NCBI RefSeq assembly: GCF_002174305.1
Contig: NZ_MIJB01000025.1
Span: forward strand, 154,195 to 218,194
Length of the DNA stretch: 64,000 bases
Source of the DNA: Aeromicrobium sp. PE09-221
Lineage (GTDB): Bacteria; Actinomycetota; Actinomycetes; Propionibacteriales; Nocardioidaceae
Direction: 5' to 3'
The translations under genes and the position numbers were made by a program. This document shows positions 29,817 through 40,591 of the stretch, piece by piece (the first letter of the stretch is position 1; the number at the start of each line of letters is the position of its first letter). Below the pieces are notes generated by a model. That model had not been told where the DNA came from, did not search any database, and saw only the letters and a list, made by a program, of their open reading frames with translations.

Positions 29817-29875
29817 GACATCGGTCCGCACCGCCGCGTCCTCCGCGGCGTCGCCGGCGCGGCGCCCGAACGAGA

Positions 29876-29910
29876 CGAGGCCCGGACCCCCCGATGGGGT
29901 CCGGGCCTCG
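29876..29910. terminator. Strong terminator of DUF4193 and DUF4235
   Basis: Perfect 15-bp GC stem, 29876-29890 with 29896-29910, 5-nt loop CCGAT. It is 23 bp past the DUF4193 stop on the minus strand, in a convergent gap. Confidence 0.8.
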
Positions 29911-29932
29911 GTCGTATCGAGGACGGGCTGGA

Positions 29933-30232
29933 TCAGTCCGCGCAGTCGCGGCAGATCGGCTGGCCATTCTTCTCGGTGGCCAGCTGGCTGCGGTGATGCA
30001 CCAGGAAGCAGGACATGCAGGTGAACTCGTCCGACTGCTTCGGGACGACCTGCACCGCCAGTTCCTCGTGCGAGAGATCCGCTCCCGGCAATTCGAAGGA
30101 TTCGGCCGCTTCGACCTCGTCCTCGTCGACCTTGCCGGAGTTCTGCTCGTGCCGACGCGCCTTCAGCTCCTCGATGCTGTCCTCTGACTGCTCTTCCTCA
30201 GTCTTGCGAGGTGCGTCGTAATCGGTGGCCAT
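29933..30232 (-). CDS. DUF4193 zinc-ribbon protein
   Basis: 99 residues, very acidic in the first half, ending in a C-x2-C ... C-x2-C ribbon (FTCMSCFLVHHRSQL ... PICRDCAD). Conserved across Actinobacteria (Rv2699c by position) and often abundant; function unknown, perhaps a nucleic-acid or RNA polymerase-associated factor by inference from the fold. Start ATG 30232. Confidence 0.92.
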   Translation of the reverse strand: MATDYDAPRKTEEEQSEDSIEELKARRHEQNSGKVDEDEVEAAESFELPGADLSHEELAVQVVPKQSDEFTCMSCFLVHHRSQLATEKNGQPICRDCAD

Positions 30233-30328
30233 CTACTCTCCGTCCCGTGCGTGTCAACCGGCGCGATTCTGCCACATCCATCCAAGCGCGGCTGATCGAG
30301 ATCGTGCTGTGGCGCCGAAAGACACGAT

Positions 30329-31135
30329 CTACAGACCACAAGTGCGGACGAGTTCGGAATATTCCTCCCAGATATCGGGGCGCGCCACCATCGTCAGACG
30401 CTTGCCGGCGGGGCCTTCGAGGCCGCCCACGACGAGCCCGGCCTCCGCGGCGATCAGACCTCCCGCCGCCAGGTCCCACGGGTTGAGTCCCTGCTCCGCA
30501 TAGGCATCCAGCTCCCCCGCCGCGACGGCGACCAGATCCAGCGCCGCCGATCCGATCCGCCGTATATCGCGTATTCGGGGCAGCAGCCGCGCGATCGCGG
30601 CGGCCTGTCGCTCTCGCGTCGGCGCGTCGTAGGCGAAGCCCGTCCCCACGAGCATCTGCGACAGCGGTGCCGAGGGCGGACCGTGAAGGGTCTCGCGCTC
30701 GTCGCCTCGCCAGCGCCACGCGCCGCCACCGGCGACGGCCCCGTACTCGCTGCCGGTGGCGATGTTCACCACATAGCCGACCGTGGCCGTAGGGTGCGTG
30801 GCATCGGTCCGCGCCGCGATGGAGACCGCGTAGGCGGGGATTCCATAGACGAAGTTCACGGTGCCGTCGATGGGGTCGACGATCCATTCGACACCGCTCG
30901 TACCGATCACGTCCTCGCCCTCCTCGCCGACGAAGCCATCGTCCGGCCTCGCCGAGAGGATCCGATCGCGGATGAGCCGCTCACTCGCGCGATCGATCTC
31001 GGTGACCGCGTCCGTGGGGCTGGACTTGGTGGCGACGACGCCGACACGGCCGGCTGGCCGGAGCCGTCGCACGAGCTCGGCGGCTTCGAGGCCGACCTCG
31101 CGGCCCAGTGCGAGGAGCTCGTTACGTTCCGTCAT
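30329..31135 (-). CDS. Inositol monophosphatase family protein
   Basis: 268 residues with the Mg-dependent phosphatase motifs: [23 protein letters not shown] (motif A) and [16 protein letters not shown] (motif B, WD). The likely reaction is hydrolysis of myo-inositol 1-phosphate or a related sugar phosphate; mycobacterial SuhB is at this position. Start ATG 31135 overlaps the ferrochelatase stop by ATGA. Confidence 0.93.
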   Translation of the reverse strand: MTERNELLALGREVGLEAAELVRRLRPAGRVGVVATKSSPTDAVTEIDRASERLIRDRILSARPDDGFVGEEGEDVIGTSGVEWIVDPIDGTVNFVYGIPAYAVSIAARTDATHPTATVGYVVNIATGSEYGAVAGGGAWRWRGDERETLHGPPSAPLSQMLVGTGFAYDAPTRERQAAAIARLLPRIRDIRRIGSAALDLVAVAAGELDAYAEQGLNPWDLAAGGLIAAEAGLVVGGLEGPAGKRLTMVARPDIWEEYSELVRTCGL

Positions 31136-32172
31136 GCGAGGACCGGCAGCTCGGCACGGGCATTGAGACAGCATCCCACCGGGCAGCGATCGGGCCAGGG
31201 ACCGTCCTGACCGCAGGCCGGCCTGTCCGGCTCCTCGCCGCGCTCGGCCGCCGCACGCTCGAGCACGAGCTCGCGGACCAGCGCGACGAAGCTCGGGTGG
31301 ACCCCGGGGGTCGGCACCCGGACGAAGCCGAGTCCGAGGTCCTCGGCCGTCTGCGCCGCCTCGGTGTCGAGATCGTAGATGACCTCCATGTGATCGGAGA
31401 TGAAGCCGATCGGCACGACCGCCACCGATGCCACTCCCTGGCCGGCCAGGTCGGCCAGATGGTCGTTGATGTCCGGCTCCAGCCACGGAGTGTGCGGGGA
31501 GCCGGACCGGGAGCAGAAGGCCAGACTCGTCGAGACCCCATCGAGCTCCGCGGCGATGAGTCCGGCGACCTGGCGGTGCTGGTGCAGATACGCGCCGACA
31601 CCGGCACCTCCGCTGGCCTCGTTCATCGCATCGGGGATCGAGTGGGTGACGAAGACGACGTGCGTACCGGCGGGCATGTCGGCGAGCGCGGACCGCGTCT
31701 CCTCCACGAAGGGACCGACGAATCCCGGATGGTTGTAGTAGTGCCGGAGCTTGGCCAGCTCGAGCGGCAGGCCCTCTTGGGCTTCATAGAGGTTCTCGCG
31801 GTACTGGCGACATCCGGAGTACGACGAGTAGGCGCTCGTCACGAAACACACCGCGCGTCGTACGCCATCGGCCGCCATCCGCTCGGTCGTCTCGCGCAGA
31901 TACGGATCCCAGTTGCGATTGCCCCAGTACACGGGCAGATCGATACCGTGCTCCGCGAGATCGGCCTCGACCGCTGCGATCAGCGCGCGATTCTGGTCGT
32001 TGATGGGGGACTTGCCACCAAAGCCGAAGTAGTGCTCACCGACCTCGACCAGCCGGTCGCGCGGGATGCCCCGCCCACGGGTCACATTCTCCAGGAACGG
32101 CACCACATCATCGGGTTTCTCCGGGCCGCCGAAGGAGACGAGAAGCAGGGCATCGAAGGGGCGAGCATCCAT
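31132..32172 (-). CDS. hemH: Ferrochelatase (coproporphyrin type expected)
   Basis: 346 residues. N-terminal [15 protein letters not shown], the metal-site region [11 protein letters not shown] with its His, [16 protein letters not shown], and [14 protein letters not shown] with the conserved Glu. The C-terminal tail has the cysteine group of actinobacterial 2Fe-2S ferrochelatases (CGQDG...DRCPVGCC). In Actinobacteria the substrate is generally coproporphyrin III (CpfC). Start ATG 32172. It leads a two-gene unit with the inositol phosphatase. The 141 bp to the divergent ABC gene show no clear operator. Confidence 0.95.
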   Translation of the reverse strand: MDARPFDALLLVSFGGPEKPDDVVPFLENVTRGRGIPRDRLVEVGEHYFGFGGKSPINDQNRALIAAVEADLAEHGIDLPVYWGNRNWDPYLRETTERMAADGVRRAVCFVTSAYSSYSGCRQYRENLYEAQEGLPLELAKLRHYYNHPGFVGPFVEETRSALADMPAGTHVVFVTHSIPDAMNEASGGAGVGAYLHQHRQVAGLIAAELDGVSTSLAFCSRSGSPHTPWLEPDINDHLADLAGQGVASVAVVPIGFISDHMEVIYDLDTEAAQTAEDLGLGFVRVPTPGVHPSFVALVRELVLERAAAERGEEPDRPACGQDGPWPDRCPVGCCLNARAELPVLA

Positions 32173-32313
32173 GTCAGCGATTCTCCCATCTGCTCGGTCG
32201 CGACCTTCCCCCGCACGACCGATACCGTCTCCGCCGACGGGATGACCCAGGCAGCGATCAGATCACCCTCAGAGCCGATGGATCCACGGCTCGAGGAGAC
32301 GAGACTGCTGACC

Positions 32314-33024
32314 ATGGACACCCACGACTCCCCCGCCCCCGTGCTCGTGGCCACGGACGTGACCAAGGCCTACGAATCGACAATCGCCCTCGCCGGCGCG
32401 TCCCTCTCGGTGAGCGCCGGCGAGTCTCTCGCCATCATGGGTGCCTCGGGCTCGGGCAAGACGACATTGCTGCACTGTCTGGCCGCCGTGATCCCACCGG
32501 ACTCCGGCTCGATCCGCATGAGCGTTCCGGGCGCGCAACCGGTCGAGCTGGCCGGCTTGGACGAGGAGGCGCGATCGCAGCTGCGACGCACCCGCTGCGG
32601 ATTCGTCTTCCAGGAAGGTCTGCTGCTGCCCGAGCTCTCCGCACTCGAGAATGTCGCGCTGCCGCTCATGCTGACCGGCCATCCTCGTCCCGAGGCGGAG
32701 CGCGCGGCGGCACCCTGGCTCCGCTCCCTCGGTCTCGCGGGTATGGAGGATCGCCGGATCGGCCAGCTGAGCGGTGGTCAGGCCCAGCGGGTGGCCATCG
32801 CCCGCGCACAGGTGACGGGAGCGCCGGTCGTCTTCGCCGACGAGCCCACCGGCGCACTCGACTCCGCGACCTCCTCCGATGTGATGGACGCACTGCTCTA
32901 TGCCACGTCGGGCCAGGGTCGCAGCCTCGTCCTCGTCACGCACGACGCCGCCGTCGCGGCCCGATGTGATCGCACGCTGCACATGCGCGACGGGCGGATC
33001 GTGCGCGAGAAGGTCGCCCGATGA
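32314..33024 (+). CDS. ABC transporter ATP-binding protein (FtsE/LolD type)
   Basis: 236 residues. Walker A GASGSGKTT, Q-loop VFQEGLLLP, signature LSGGQAQR, Walker B VVFADEP, H-loop THD. The domain is of the MacB/LolD exporter class that pairs with FtsX-like permeases, and its stop overlaps such a permease by ATGA. Start ATG 32314 is before VLVATDVTKAYE; an in-frame ATG at 32278 is possible but has no better ribosome binding site. Confidence 0.92.
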   Translation: MDTHDSPAPVLVATDVTKAYESTIALAGASLSVSAGESLAIMGASGSGKTTLLHCLAAVIPPDSGSIRMSVPGAQPVELAGLDEEARSQLRRTRCGFVFQEGLLLPELSALENVALPLMLTGHPRPEAERAAAPWLRSLGLAGMEDRRIGQLSGGQAQRVAIARAQVTGAPVVFADEPTGALDSATSSDVMDALLYATSGQGRSLVLVTHDAAVAARCDRTLHMRDGRIVREKVAR

Positions 33025-34400
33025 GCGGCTCGTCCTCGGGTCCACGCCGGGTACTCGGGCTGGTCGGACTGCTGACCCGGCCGAGCCGTCAGGGTCGCGC
33101 CGCGATCCTCCTGCCGTCGGTGGCCTTCACGGTCACCACCGCGATCTTGTTGACGGTCGTCTCCGGCACGTTGATGTTCATGCGCGACGACCGTCCCGGT
33201 GACGATTTCGCCCCGGGATACATGGTGCTGAGTCTCGCGGCATTACTCTTCCTCGCCGTCCCGACGGTCTCCCTCGGAGCCTCGGCGGCCCGGCTCTCGG
33301 CCCGCCGCCGCGACGACCGGCTGGCCACTCTGCGTCTCCTGGGCGCGAGCACGCGCGAGGTGAGTGCGTTCACCGTCATCGAGGCGACGATGATCGCCGC
33401 GGCCGGGAACCTCGCCGGGATCGTGCTCTTCGGCGTCCTCCTTCCGCTCGTGGCACAACTGCGGTTCTTCGGTGAGCGCATCGGTGTGGCGGCCCTGTGG
33501 CCTGGTTGGCCGGTGCTGGTGCTCGTTCCCTGCGCGGTGACCGTGCTCGCCGGGCTGAGCGCTGTGCTCGGCCTGCGGCGGGTGCGGCTGACGCCGCTCG
33601 GGGTGCGTCAGCGCACCGACCCGCAACGCCGCAGCCTGCGGCGCACCGCCACCGGGATCGCCGTCCTGGCGGCCCTCGTGCTCGTCCTGTCCCAGATCGG
33701 CATGTTCACCGCGGTCCTCGGGACGGCCGTGGTCATCACCATCGTGCTCGGCACGTTCGGGGCCGGCCTGGCCGTGCTCAATCTGGTCGGCCCACCTGTC
33801 ATCGCCGCCCGCGGACGTGCCCTCGCCCGCAAGGCATCCACTCCCGCGCGGTTCCTCGCAGGCCGTCAGCTCGCCGACCATCCCGCCCCCGTCTGGCGGC
33901 GGGTGTCCGGACTGGCGATGATCTCCTTCGTCGCGGTCATCGGCGGCGTGGGCCTCGCCATGGCCGGGCAGCTCGATGAGAACGATGCCATGGCCGATCA
34001 GGTGATCTTCGCCGCCGATATGCGTACCGGCGTCCTGCTGACCCTCGCCATCGCCTTCGTGATGCTCTCGTGCTCCGTGGCCGTCACACAGGCCGCGGCG
34101 GTGTTGGACGACGCCGAGCTGATCATCGCACTCGACCGACTCGGGATGCCGGTGAGCACCTGGGAGCGGGCGCGCCGGACCACGGTGCTGCTGCCGATGC
34201 GGTGGGCCGCGCTCGGTGGAGCGGCCGGCGGATTCCTGCTCGGTCTCCCCCTGATGGGAGCGGCCGTGGTTCTGACGCCGACGGCCTTCCTGGTCGTGGC
34301 CGTGACCTTCGCGGCCGGATTCGCCCTCGTGCGACTGGCGCTCACGTCGACCCGCCCGGTCGTCACAGTGGTGCGTCGTGCCCCCGATCGGGTGTTCTGA
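33021..34400 (+). CDS. FtsX-like ABC permease
   Basis: 459 residues, about eight helices in two FtsX-like halves: the first carries ARRRDDRLATLRLLGAS, the cytosolic segment after helix 2 that is typical of the family, and the second LIIALDRLGMPVSTWERARR in the equivalent place. There is no large extracellular domain. Forms one exporter with the preceding ATPase; substrate unknown (antimicrobial peptide or lipid export is common for the class). Confidence 0.85.
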   Translation: MSGSSSGPRRVLGLVGLLTRPSRQGRAAILLPSVAFTVTTAILLTVVSGTLMFMRDDRPGDDFAPGYMVLSLAALLFLAVPTVSLGASAARLSARRRDDRLATLRLLGASTREVSAFTVIEATMIAAAGNLAGIVLFGVLLPLVAQLRFFGERIGVAALWPGWPVLVLVPCAVTVLAGLSAVLGLRRVRLTPLGVRQRTDPQRRSLRRTATGIAVLAALVLVLSQIGMFTAVLGTAVVITIVLGTFGAGLAVLNLVGPPVIAARGRALARKASTPARFLAGRQLADHPAPVWRRVSGLAMISFVAVIGGVGLAMAGQLDENDAMADQVIFAADMRTGVLLTLAIAFVMLSCSVAVTQAAAVLDDAELIIALDRLGMPVSTWERARRTTVLLPMRWAALGGAAGGFLLGLPLMGAAVVLTPTAFLVVAVTFAAGFALVRLALTSTRPVVTVVRRAPDRVF

Positions 34401-34505
34401 CCCGCATGCGCGGGAACCGCGGACCGACACACCTTCGGGCCTCCCCGGTCGCACCACGTGGCGACACTACGATGGCGGAAGTCGATAAGTGTCGGAGGCC
34501 CTAGC

Positions 34506-35423
34506 ATGCGAGATCTCGCCCTCGTGGGCACTAGCGAGGATGGCCGCTACCTCGTCGCTCGCGATCCCGCATCCGGCGCACGTTTCCGCCTGCGGGTCGA
34601 CGGCCGCCTCGCCGGCATGATCGACCGCGTGACCAGTGCCGGTCAGCGTTCCTCCGGCCAGTTGGAGATCCCGATGGAGAGTTCCCTCAGCCCGCGCGAC
34701 ATCCAGGCCCGCATCCGTCGCGGCGAGAGCATCGAGCAGGTCGCCGAGGCGGCGGGCACGTCGGTGGACCAGATCCGTGGCTTCGCAACCCCGGTCATCG
34801 CCGAGCGCGAGCACATGGTCGACCAGGCGCGTGCCACCTCGGTGCGCCGCAAACATGTCAGTGGCACCCCCGTCGCCCTCGGAGCGCTCGTCGACGGTGC
34901 CCTGTTGGAGCGTTCGGTCACCCCCGAGGACGTGGAGTGGGACGCCTGGCGGCGTGAGGATGGCCGTTGGACGGTCCAGCTGGTTCTGCCCGATGCGACC
35001 TCGGCGAGGTTCTGCTTCGATCACAAGAGCCGTTACGTGCTAGCCGATGACGAGACCGCACGCGATCTCGTGGGCGATCTGGCTTCCGAGGACTCCCTCG
35101 ATATGGCGATCGCCGATGCGGTCCGCTCGACCGCCGATGTCGCCGAGTCGGCGGCTGACCGCGAGGACACCGAGCAGATCATCGACGACCACGCTCCCGT
35201 GCACTCGCTCAAGGAGGCGCGGGACCGACGCGCGATGGAGCAGCTGTCGCTCGACGACTCGCCCTCCGCCCCGCCGGCCACGCAGGAATCCGAGGACGCC
35301 GAGGAGTCGGGCTCGCACGACGAGCACGTCGCCGTCCCCGACACGCCCGCACCGCGCAAGAAGAACTCTCGTCGCAGCGTCCCCAGCTGGGACGAGATCA
35401 TGTTCGGCGGCAAGCGCGACTGA
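34506..35423 (+). CDS. sepH: Cell-division protein SepH
   Basis: 305 residues. N-terminal DUF3071 domain (MRDLALVGTSEDGRYLVARD) with a helix-turn-helix core (IEQVAEAAGTSVDQIRGFAT), an acidic unstructured middle, and the conserved C-terminal RRSVPSWDEIMFGG. In Streptomyces and mycobacteria SepH binds FtsZ and promotes its assembly. Start ATG 34506 with GGAGG eight bases upstream; no operon partners. Confidence 0.94.
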   Translation: MRDLALVGTSEDGRYLVARDPASGARFRLRVDGRLAGMIDRVTSAGQRSSGQLEIPMESSLSPRDIQARIRRGESIEQVAEAAGTSVDQIRGFATPVIAEREHMVDQARATSVRRKHVSGTPVALGALVDGALLERSVTPEDVEWDAWRREDGRWTVQLVLPDATSARFCFDHKSRYVLADDETARDLVGDLASEDSLDMAIADAVRSTADVAESAADREDTEQIIDDHAPVHSLKEARDRRAMEQLSLDDSPSAPPATQESEDAEESGSHDEHVAVPDTPAPRKKNSRRSVPSWDEIMFGGKRD

Positions 35424-35481
35424 AGCTGAGGCACGCTCGGCCCCAGCGGTAGATCAGCAACCTTTCCACGCTCGATAGCGT

Positions 35482-36132
35482 TCAGGTGAACGGCAGGACG
35501 TCCGGCGACAATGCCCCCGCGTGAGCCCGGGCAGCGGTCATGCGGCGTCGATGGTGGCGACGGCAGAGCACCTCGTAGCCGACCACCGCAGGCTCGGACT
35601 CCGGCTCCACGTCTCCGACGACGATCACCTCACCCTCCGTGACCATCTCGCCGTTCTCCGTGCGCGCATTGTGGGTCGCCCGCGCACCGCACCAGCACAG
35701 CGCCTCCACCTGGAGAGTCAGGACCCGGTCGGCGAGTTCGACCAGTCGTCGTGATCCATCGAACAGCATGGTGCGGAAGTCGGTGAGGATGCCGAAACAG
35801 AAGACATCGAGATCCAGTTCATCGGCGATCTTGGCGAGCTCGTCGATCTGCCAGGGTGCGTAGAACTGCGCTTCGTCGCAGACCAGGTAGTCGATCGGAG
35901 CGCCCTGGGTCAGCGCATCGACGACGTAGTGCCAGAAGTGCAGGTCGTCCGTGACCTCGACCGCGTCCGCTGACAGCCCCAGCCGGCTGGACAGGGTCGC
36001 CTCGCCGGCGCGATCGTGCGACGTGAAGATGACGCCCCGCCGCCCCCGGGCCCGGTGATTGTGATCGACCTGGAGCGCCAGCGTGCTCTTGCCGGAGTCC
36101 ATCGTGCCGCAGTAGAAGACCAGTTCCGCCAT
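35482..36132 (-). CDS. tdk: Thymidine kinase
   Basis: 216 residues, type II (TK1-like) kinase of the thymidine salvage pathway. P-loop GTMDSGKST, Walker B and catalytic Glu region VCDEAQFY, a zinc site (CWCGARATHNAR and YEVLCRRHH). Start ATG 36132, nine bp after the phosphodiesterase stop on the same strand. Confidence 0.95.
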   Translation of the reverse strand: MAELVFYCGTMDSGKSTLALQVDHNHRARGRRGVIFTSHDRAGEATLSSRLGLSADAVEVTDDLHFWHYVVDALTQGAPIDYLVCDEAQFYAPWQIDELAKIADELDLDVFCFGILTDFRTMLFDGSRRLVELADRVLTLQVEALCWCGARATHNARTENGEMVTEGEVIVVGDVEPESEPAVVGYEVLCRRHHRRRMTAARAHAGALSPDVLPFT

Positions 36133-36141
36133 CGCGATGCC

Positions 36142-37227
36142 TCAGTTCGCCACCAGGACGGGGATGCGGGTCTCGGCCGGGGTGATCGATCCGTGGAATC
36201 CGCGGAGACCGAGCTCGACCCGGAAATGCCGCGTGGAGAAGACGGCGAAGTCTCCCAGCGAGGCGACGACGACATCGCCGAATCGTCCCCGGACGGCGGG
36301 GTCGAGCGGACCGAACCATCGTTCGGCCGCCGCCTCGCGTTCGAGCACGACGGCCCGCTCACCCAAGCGATCCGCCCAGCGCGCCGCGACCTCGGACTCC
36401 ACGCCGGTACTCGTGTAGAGATGCCGGAACCGGGCCTCCCCGGCGAACAACTGGACGCCGTCGAGCAGCTCGGGATGCTCCTCGACGTCGAAGCGGTCCT
36501 CAGTCGGCAGATCGATCATGCCGTGATCGGCCGTCACCACCAGTGTCACGTCCGCGGGCAGCGCATCCCTCAGCTCGGCCGCCTCGCGGTCGATCGTGGT
36601 GAGCAGATCGCGCCACTCCCGCGAATCGACGCCGTGGCCGTGCCCCGCATGGTCCAAGCGTCCTTCGTAGGCGTAGACGAGAGTGCGCCGCGGTCCCTGG
36701 CTGGCCTCCAGGATCGCCTCCAGGCGCTCCCAGGGGCGGTCGGCTCCCACGAAGGGCACGCCACGCTGACTGCACATCGTGAGCCCACTGTCGGCGAAAC
36801 GGGATTCGTTCACGACGGTGACGGCGACGCCGTCGTCCTGCAGGCGGGCGGGCACCGTGCGATGCGGCTGCCACAGGAGAGGATCGACCTCGGCATTCCA
36901 GCTGAGGGTGTTCAGCACCTGTCGGGTGCCCGGCACCCGGCAGGAGTATCCCGCCATCCCGTGGACACCGGGACGCAGGCCCGTGCCGAGGGATGTCAGG
37001 CTGACGGAGGTCGTCGAGGGGATCGACGACGAGACGCCCTCGACCGACGGGAGGCGCGACAGCCACGGCGCCAGTTCGGCATGATCGCGCAACGGGATCT
37101 CACCCATGCCGTCGACCACGAGCACGACATAGCCGCGAGCCGGGGGCAATCCGATCGTCGTGGGGAACCCCTCGGCGCCGAGCGCCGTGCCCACCGAGCC
37201 GAGAAGATCGTGGATGCCCGCGCTCAT
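36142..37227 (-). CDS. Alkaline phosphatase-superfamily phosphodiesterase/nucleotide pyrophosphatase
   Basis: 361 residues. Metal ligands of the superfamily: VLVVDGMGE at the N-terminus, the nucleophile region SSIPSTTSVSLTSLGTGLRP, YEGRLDHAGHGHGVDS and LVVTADHGMID. This is the NPP/phosphodiesterase pattern. No signal peptide. It is coupled to DUF5998 by ATGA and to tdk by a 9-bp gap, so DUF5998-phosphodiesterase-tdk read as one unit behind the Pat-like gene. Substrate unknown. Confidence 0.87.
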   Translation of the reverse strand: MSAGIHDLLGSVGTALGAEGFPTTIGLPPARGYVVLVVDGMGEIPLRDHAELAPWLSRLPSVEGVSSSIPSTTSVSLTSLGTGLRPGVHGMAGYSCRVPGTRQVLNTLSWNAEVDPLLWQPHRTVPARLQDDGVAVTVVNESRFADSGLTMCSQRGVPFVGADRPWERLEAILEASQGPRRTLVYAYEGRLDHAGHGHGVDSREWRDLLTTIDREAAELRDALPADVTLVVTADHGMIDLPTEDRFDVEEHPELLDGVQLFAGEARFRHLYTSTGVESEVAARWADRLGERAVVLEREAAAERWFGPLDPAVRGRFGDVVVASLGDFAVFSTRHFRVELGLRGFHGSITPAETRIPVLVAN

Positions 37228-37802
37228 CGTCCCGCCGGTGCCACGTGGGTCGTGGCCGCCGACAGCTGCCGCGCGAACTCGAGCAGCTGCTCGACGGCGG
37301 CGCCCCCGTCGGCGGCGCTGCTCAGTCGCAGGGTGAAGTCATCGCCGGTGACGCTCCCGGAGTAGCCGTGGTCGGCTTCGCAGCTGGGATCATCGCAGCG
37401 TGCGGGTTCCAGCTCCACCCGGGAGATCGCCCCCCAGGAGATCGTCATCACCGCCTCCTCGAGCTGCTGGCTGTGCGCGGCCACCATCCGGGTGACCAGC
37501 ACCGAGCGGACCCGGGACAGTGCGACTGCCTCGGCCGTCGTCGACGTGTAGGGACGCGGCAGCAGATCGTCCCCCGGATGCTCGTCCGTGTGCGCCACGA
37601 TCACGCGGCTGGGGGTCAGCACGAGGACGGTCATGTGCCGACGGATCTCCTCGCGGTCGAAGGTCGGCTCGTGGTGCACCACGAATGCATGCGTCTGCTC
37701 CCCCGCCACGGCATCACGGATACCCGCAGCGACGATCTCGGGGTAGTAACCCGCCCGCGAGATCTCGGCGAAAAGGTCATCGGATCGGTCCAGAGAACTC
37801 AC
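37224..37802 (-). CDS. DUF5998 protein
   Basis: 192 residues, soluble. Core features are HAFVVHHEPTFDREEIRRHM, VLTPSRVIVAHTDEHPGDD and the CDDPSCEADHGYSG segment that is conserved in this actinobacterial family. Function unknown. GTG 37802 ([11 protein letters not shown]) overlaps the upstream stop by GTGA and is preferred to 37856. Confidence 0.85.
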   Translation of the reverse strand: MSSLDRSDDLFAEISRAGYYPEIVAAGIRDAVAGEQTHAFVVHHEPTFDREEIRRHMTVLVLTPSRVIVAHTDEHPGDDLLPRPYTSTTAEAVALSRVRSVLVTRMVAAHSQQLEEAVMTISWGAISRVELEPARCDDPSCEADHGYSGSVTGDDFTLRLSSAADGGAAVEQLLEFARQLSAATTHVAPAGR

Positions 37803-40495
37803 CGCGTCAGCGTATCGTTCGATGTCACGGGCCTGCTCAGGCGACGCACATACCACTCACCGCGCCGGTCGCTCGAAGGCACCACCTTGACGCGCGCGCT
37901 GAGCGCCACGAAGCCGTTGGGCGTCGCCGACACCGGCTCCAGATCCAGCTCGGCGACCTCCGGGAGGTCGTCCTTGAGGGCTGCGATACGCAAGATGACA
38001 TCTCGTAGCCCGTCGACGTCCACCGCCGGGGACCCTCGGTAGCCGAAGAGCATGGGGGCGGCGCGGACGCCGCGCACCATCTGCTCGGCATCGACATCGG
38101 TGAGCGGGGGAATGCCGTAGGTGCGGTCGTCGAGCAGTTCGCTGGGTGCCCCGGCCAGGCCGAAGGACACGAGCGGACCGAACAGCGGGTCCTCGACGGC
38201 TTTGAAGGACACCGGTACGCCCTCGGGGGCCGAGCGCTGGACGAAGAAGGTCGACTCATCGTCGACCCCGGCCCAGGTGGTCAAGCTGTCCCACGCCTCG
38301 GCCATGTCCTCGGCATCGTGGATCCCGCGCCACACGTGCGCGAGATCGGGCCGGGCGCGCAGGTGCTCGCTCCCGGCCTTGAGCACGACATCCCAGCCGA
38401 GATTCTCACCGGCCGCGACGGCCTCCTCCCGGGTGTGGACGATGATCCACGTCCACAGGTCGATTCCGTAGCACGACAGGAGGAAGTGGACCTGCTCGGT
38501 CGACAGCACCGCTCCGCGCGGGGCCATTTCCAGGACACTGCGGATCAGCGCCCGTGCGTCACCGGTCCGGTACTGCCCCGAATCGTGGTACTCGCCGTGA
38601 TCGCGTGAGGCCCACTCGGCATAGTTCACGGCTCGCGCCAGGGCTCGGACCGCGGCCTCGGGCGAGGCATAGGAGGGCACCGATCCGCGTCCGGCGGACC
38701 CGCCCTGGACATCCGGGACGCGCAGCAGCACGGGAATGCCCTTGCTGGCGAGGAAGGTCGAGACGATCGGCTTGTCGGACTGCTCGCCGATCGCGGCCAG
38801 CACATTGGCGACGTCCTCTCCCCCGGTGTTGATGGGGGGTGTGTAGACGACCACGAGTGCGTCGACGTCGGTGCGAGCGAGGGCGGCCTCCAGCGCGATC
38901 TCGAATTCCTCGGCGCCGGCTCTGGCCCCCAGTGGAATCGGCGGTGCGACCTGCATCCCCTGCGCCTTGGCGGCATCGGAGACGATCAGCGCGACGGCAT
39001 CGGAGTTGCCGACGACGGCGATCCGATTGCCACGCGGCAACGGCTGGTGGGCCAGCAGCTGCGCCACGTCGAACATCTCGTCGAGCGTGTCGACCTGGAT
39101 GACGCCGGCCTGGCCGAACATGGCATCGACGGCCTTCTGCGGAGCTGAGGTGCGCTTGACGCGGTGCCCGACCGGGACACCCTGTGTCGAACGTCCGGAC
39201 TTGACCGCCACGACGGGCTTGCGCTCACTCACCCGGCGCGCGAGCCGGGAGAACTTTCGCGGATTGCCGATGGACTCCAGGTAGAGCAGGACGACCTCGG
39301 TGGCATCGTCATTGGACCAGTACTGCAGCAGGTCATTGCCCGAGACATCCGCACGGTTGCCCGCGGACACGAAGGTCGATAGGCCGAGCCCGCGCCGCGA
39401 CACCGTCTCCAGGATGGCCGTACCCAGCGCACCGGACTGGCAGAAGAAGCCGACCCGCCCTTGCGGCGGCATCGTCGGGGCCAGCGAAGCATTGAGCTGG
39501 ACGCGGGGCACCGTGTTGATGATGCCAAGACAGTTCGGTCCGATGAGGCGCATGCCGTGTGAGCGACAGAGATGAAGCAACTCCTCCTGGCGCTCGCGTC
39601 CCTCGGGTCCGGCCTCCGCGAAGCCCGCCGAGATGACGATGAGTCCGTGCACGCCCTTCGCGGCACAGTCGAGAACGACGTCATTGACCGACTCGGCCGG
39701 CACCGCCACGATGGCGATCTCCACCTCACCGGGGATGTCCTGCACCGACGGATACGCCGGGAGTCCCGAGACGGCCTCGGCCTGGGAGTTAACGGCGTAC
39801 ACCGCCCCGCCGAAGTCGCCCAGCACCAGGTTGCGGACGATCATCTGGCCGATCGATGACTGCCGCCGGCTCGCTCCGACGACGGCGATGCTGCTCGCAT
39901 CGAAGATCCGATGGATCGAGGCCGCTTCGGCACGCTGCTCGCGAGCACGCATGACCCCCAGCGCGGACTGGGTCGGATCGATGCGGAAACGCAGCTGCTG
40001 GACCCCGTCCTCCAACTGCCCGGAGACCGTGTAGCCCATCTCGCGGAAGACCTGCATCATCCGGATGTTCTCGGGGAGCACCTCAGCGGTGAACTCCGTG
40101 ATGCCGCGCTCACGGCCGGCCTGGGCGAGATGCTCGAGCAGGAGCTGGCCGACACCACGACCCTGATGCGCGTCCTCGACGAGGAAGGCGACCTCCGCCT
40201 CGGTCGGACTGGTGGCGTCGTAACGGCCGACTGCGATGATGTCGTCCTGCTGTGTCACCACGAAGGCGACACGCTTGACGTGGTCGACCTCGGTGAAGCG
40301 CTTGACATCACGCTCCGACAACCGCGGATAGGGGGCGAAGAAGCGGAAGTACTTGGACTCCGCCGAGACCCGTGCGTAGAAGGCCACGAAGGCCTCCGCG
40401 TCCTCGGGGACGATCGGACGGATCTGCGCCACCCGGCCGTCCTTCAGCAGGACATCGGCCTCCCAGGACTCGACAGGGTGCAGCTTGCTGGTCAC
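37799..40495 (-). CDS. Protein acetyltransferase Pat-like: GNAT fused to ADP-forming acyl-CoA synthetase
   Basis: 898 residues. An N-terminal GNAT domain (about 20-170; acetyl-CoA loop [16 protein letters not shown]) is joined to a CoA-binding Rossmann domain ([17 protein letters not shown]), succinyl-CoA-ligase-like domains ([23 protein letters not shown]) and a C-terminal ATP-grasp ([15 protein letters not shown]). The GNAT-first order is that of actinobacterial PatA proteins; enterobacterial Pka has GNAT last. These enzymes acetylate lysines of proteins such as acetyl-CoA synthetase. A His lies at the position where acyl-CoA synthetases have the phospho-His (VGHRVKR), though the surrounding ASHTG motif is lost. 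GTG 40495; the ORF extended to 41194 is antisense to parC. Coupled to DUF5998 by GTGA. Confidence 0.9.
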   Translation of the reverse strand: MTSKLHPVESWEADVLLKDGRVAQIRPIVPEDAEAFVAFYARVSAESKYFRFFAPYPRLSERDVKRFTEVDHVKRVAFVVTQQDDIIAVGRYDATSPTEAEVAFLVEDAHQGRGVGQLLLEHLAQAGRERGITEFTAEVLPENIRMMQVFREMGYTVSGQLEDGVQQLRFRIDPTQSALGVMRAREQRAEAASIHRIFDASSIAVVGASRRQSSIGQMIVRNLVLGDFGGAVYAVNSQAEAVSGLPAYPSVQDIPGEVEIAIVAVPAESVNDVVLDCAAKGVHGLIVISAGFAEAGPEGRERQEELLHLCRSHGMRLIGPNCLGIINTVPRVQLNASLAPTMPPQGRVGFFCQSGALGTAILETVSRRGLGLSTFVSAGNRADVSGNDLLQYWSNDDATEVVLLYLESIGNPRKFSRLARRVSERKPVVAVKSGRSTQGVPVGHRVKRTSAPQKAVDAMFGQAGVIQVDTLDEMFDVAQLLAHQPLPRGNRIAVVGNSDAVALIVSDAAKAQGMQVAPPIPLGARAGAEEFEIALEAALARTDVDALVVVYTPPINTGGEDVANVLAAIGEQSDKPIVSTFLASKGIPVLLRVPDVQGGSAGRGSVPSYASPEAAVRALARAVNYAEWASRDHGEYHDSGQYRTGDARALIRSVLEMAPRGAVLSTEQVHFLLSCYGIDLWTWIIVHTREEAVAAGENLGWDVVLKAGSEHLRARPDLAHVWRGIHDAEDMAEAWDSLTTWAGVDDESTFFVQRSAPEGVPVSFKAVEDPLFGPLVSFGLAGAPSELLDDRTYGIPPLTDVDAEQMVRGVRAAPMLFGYRGSPAVDVDGLRDVILRIAALKDDLPEVAELDLEPVSATPNGFVALSARVKVVPSSDRRGEWYVRRLSRPVTSNDTLTR

Positions 40496-40591
40496 ACGGT
40501 CCAACGTACCGTCTCGGTCGGCGTGGCGGTGCGAGCCTCGCCTGCCCGGCGAGCGACAATGGGATGTCGATCGCCCACGAGGAGAGGATGC

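Noticed and set aside
35424..35481. Regulatory element between sepH and tdk
   Set aside because: 58 bp between convergent genes with no convincing dyad.
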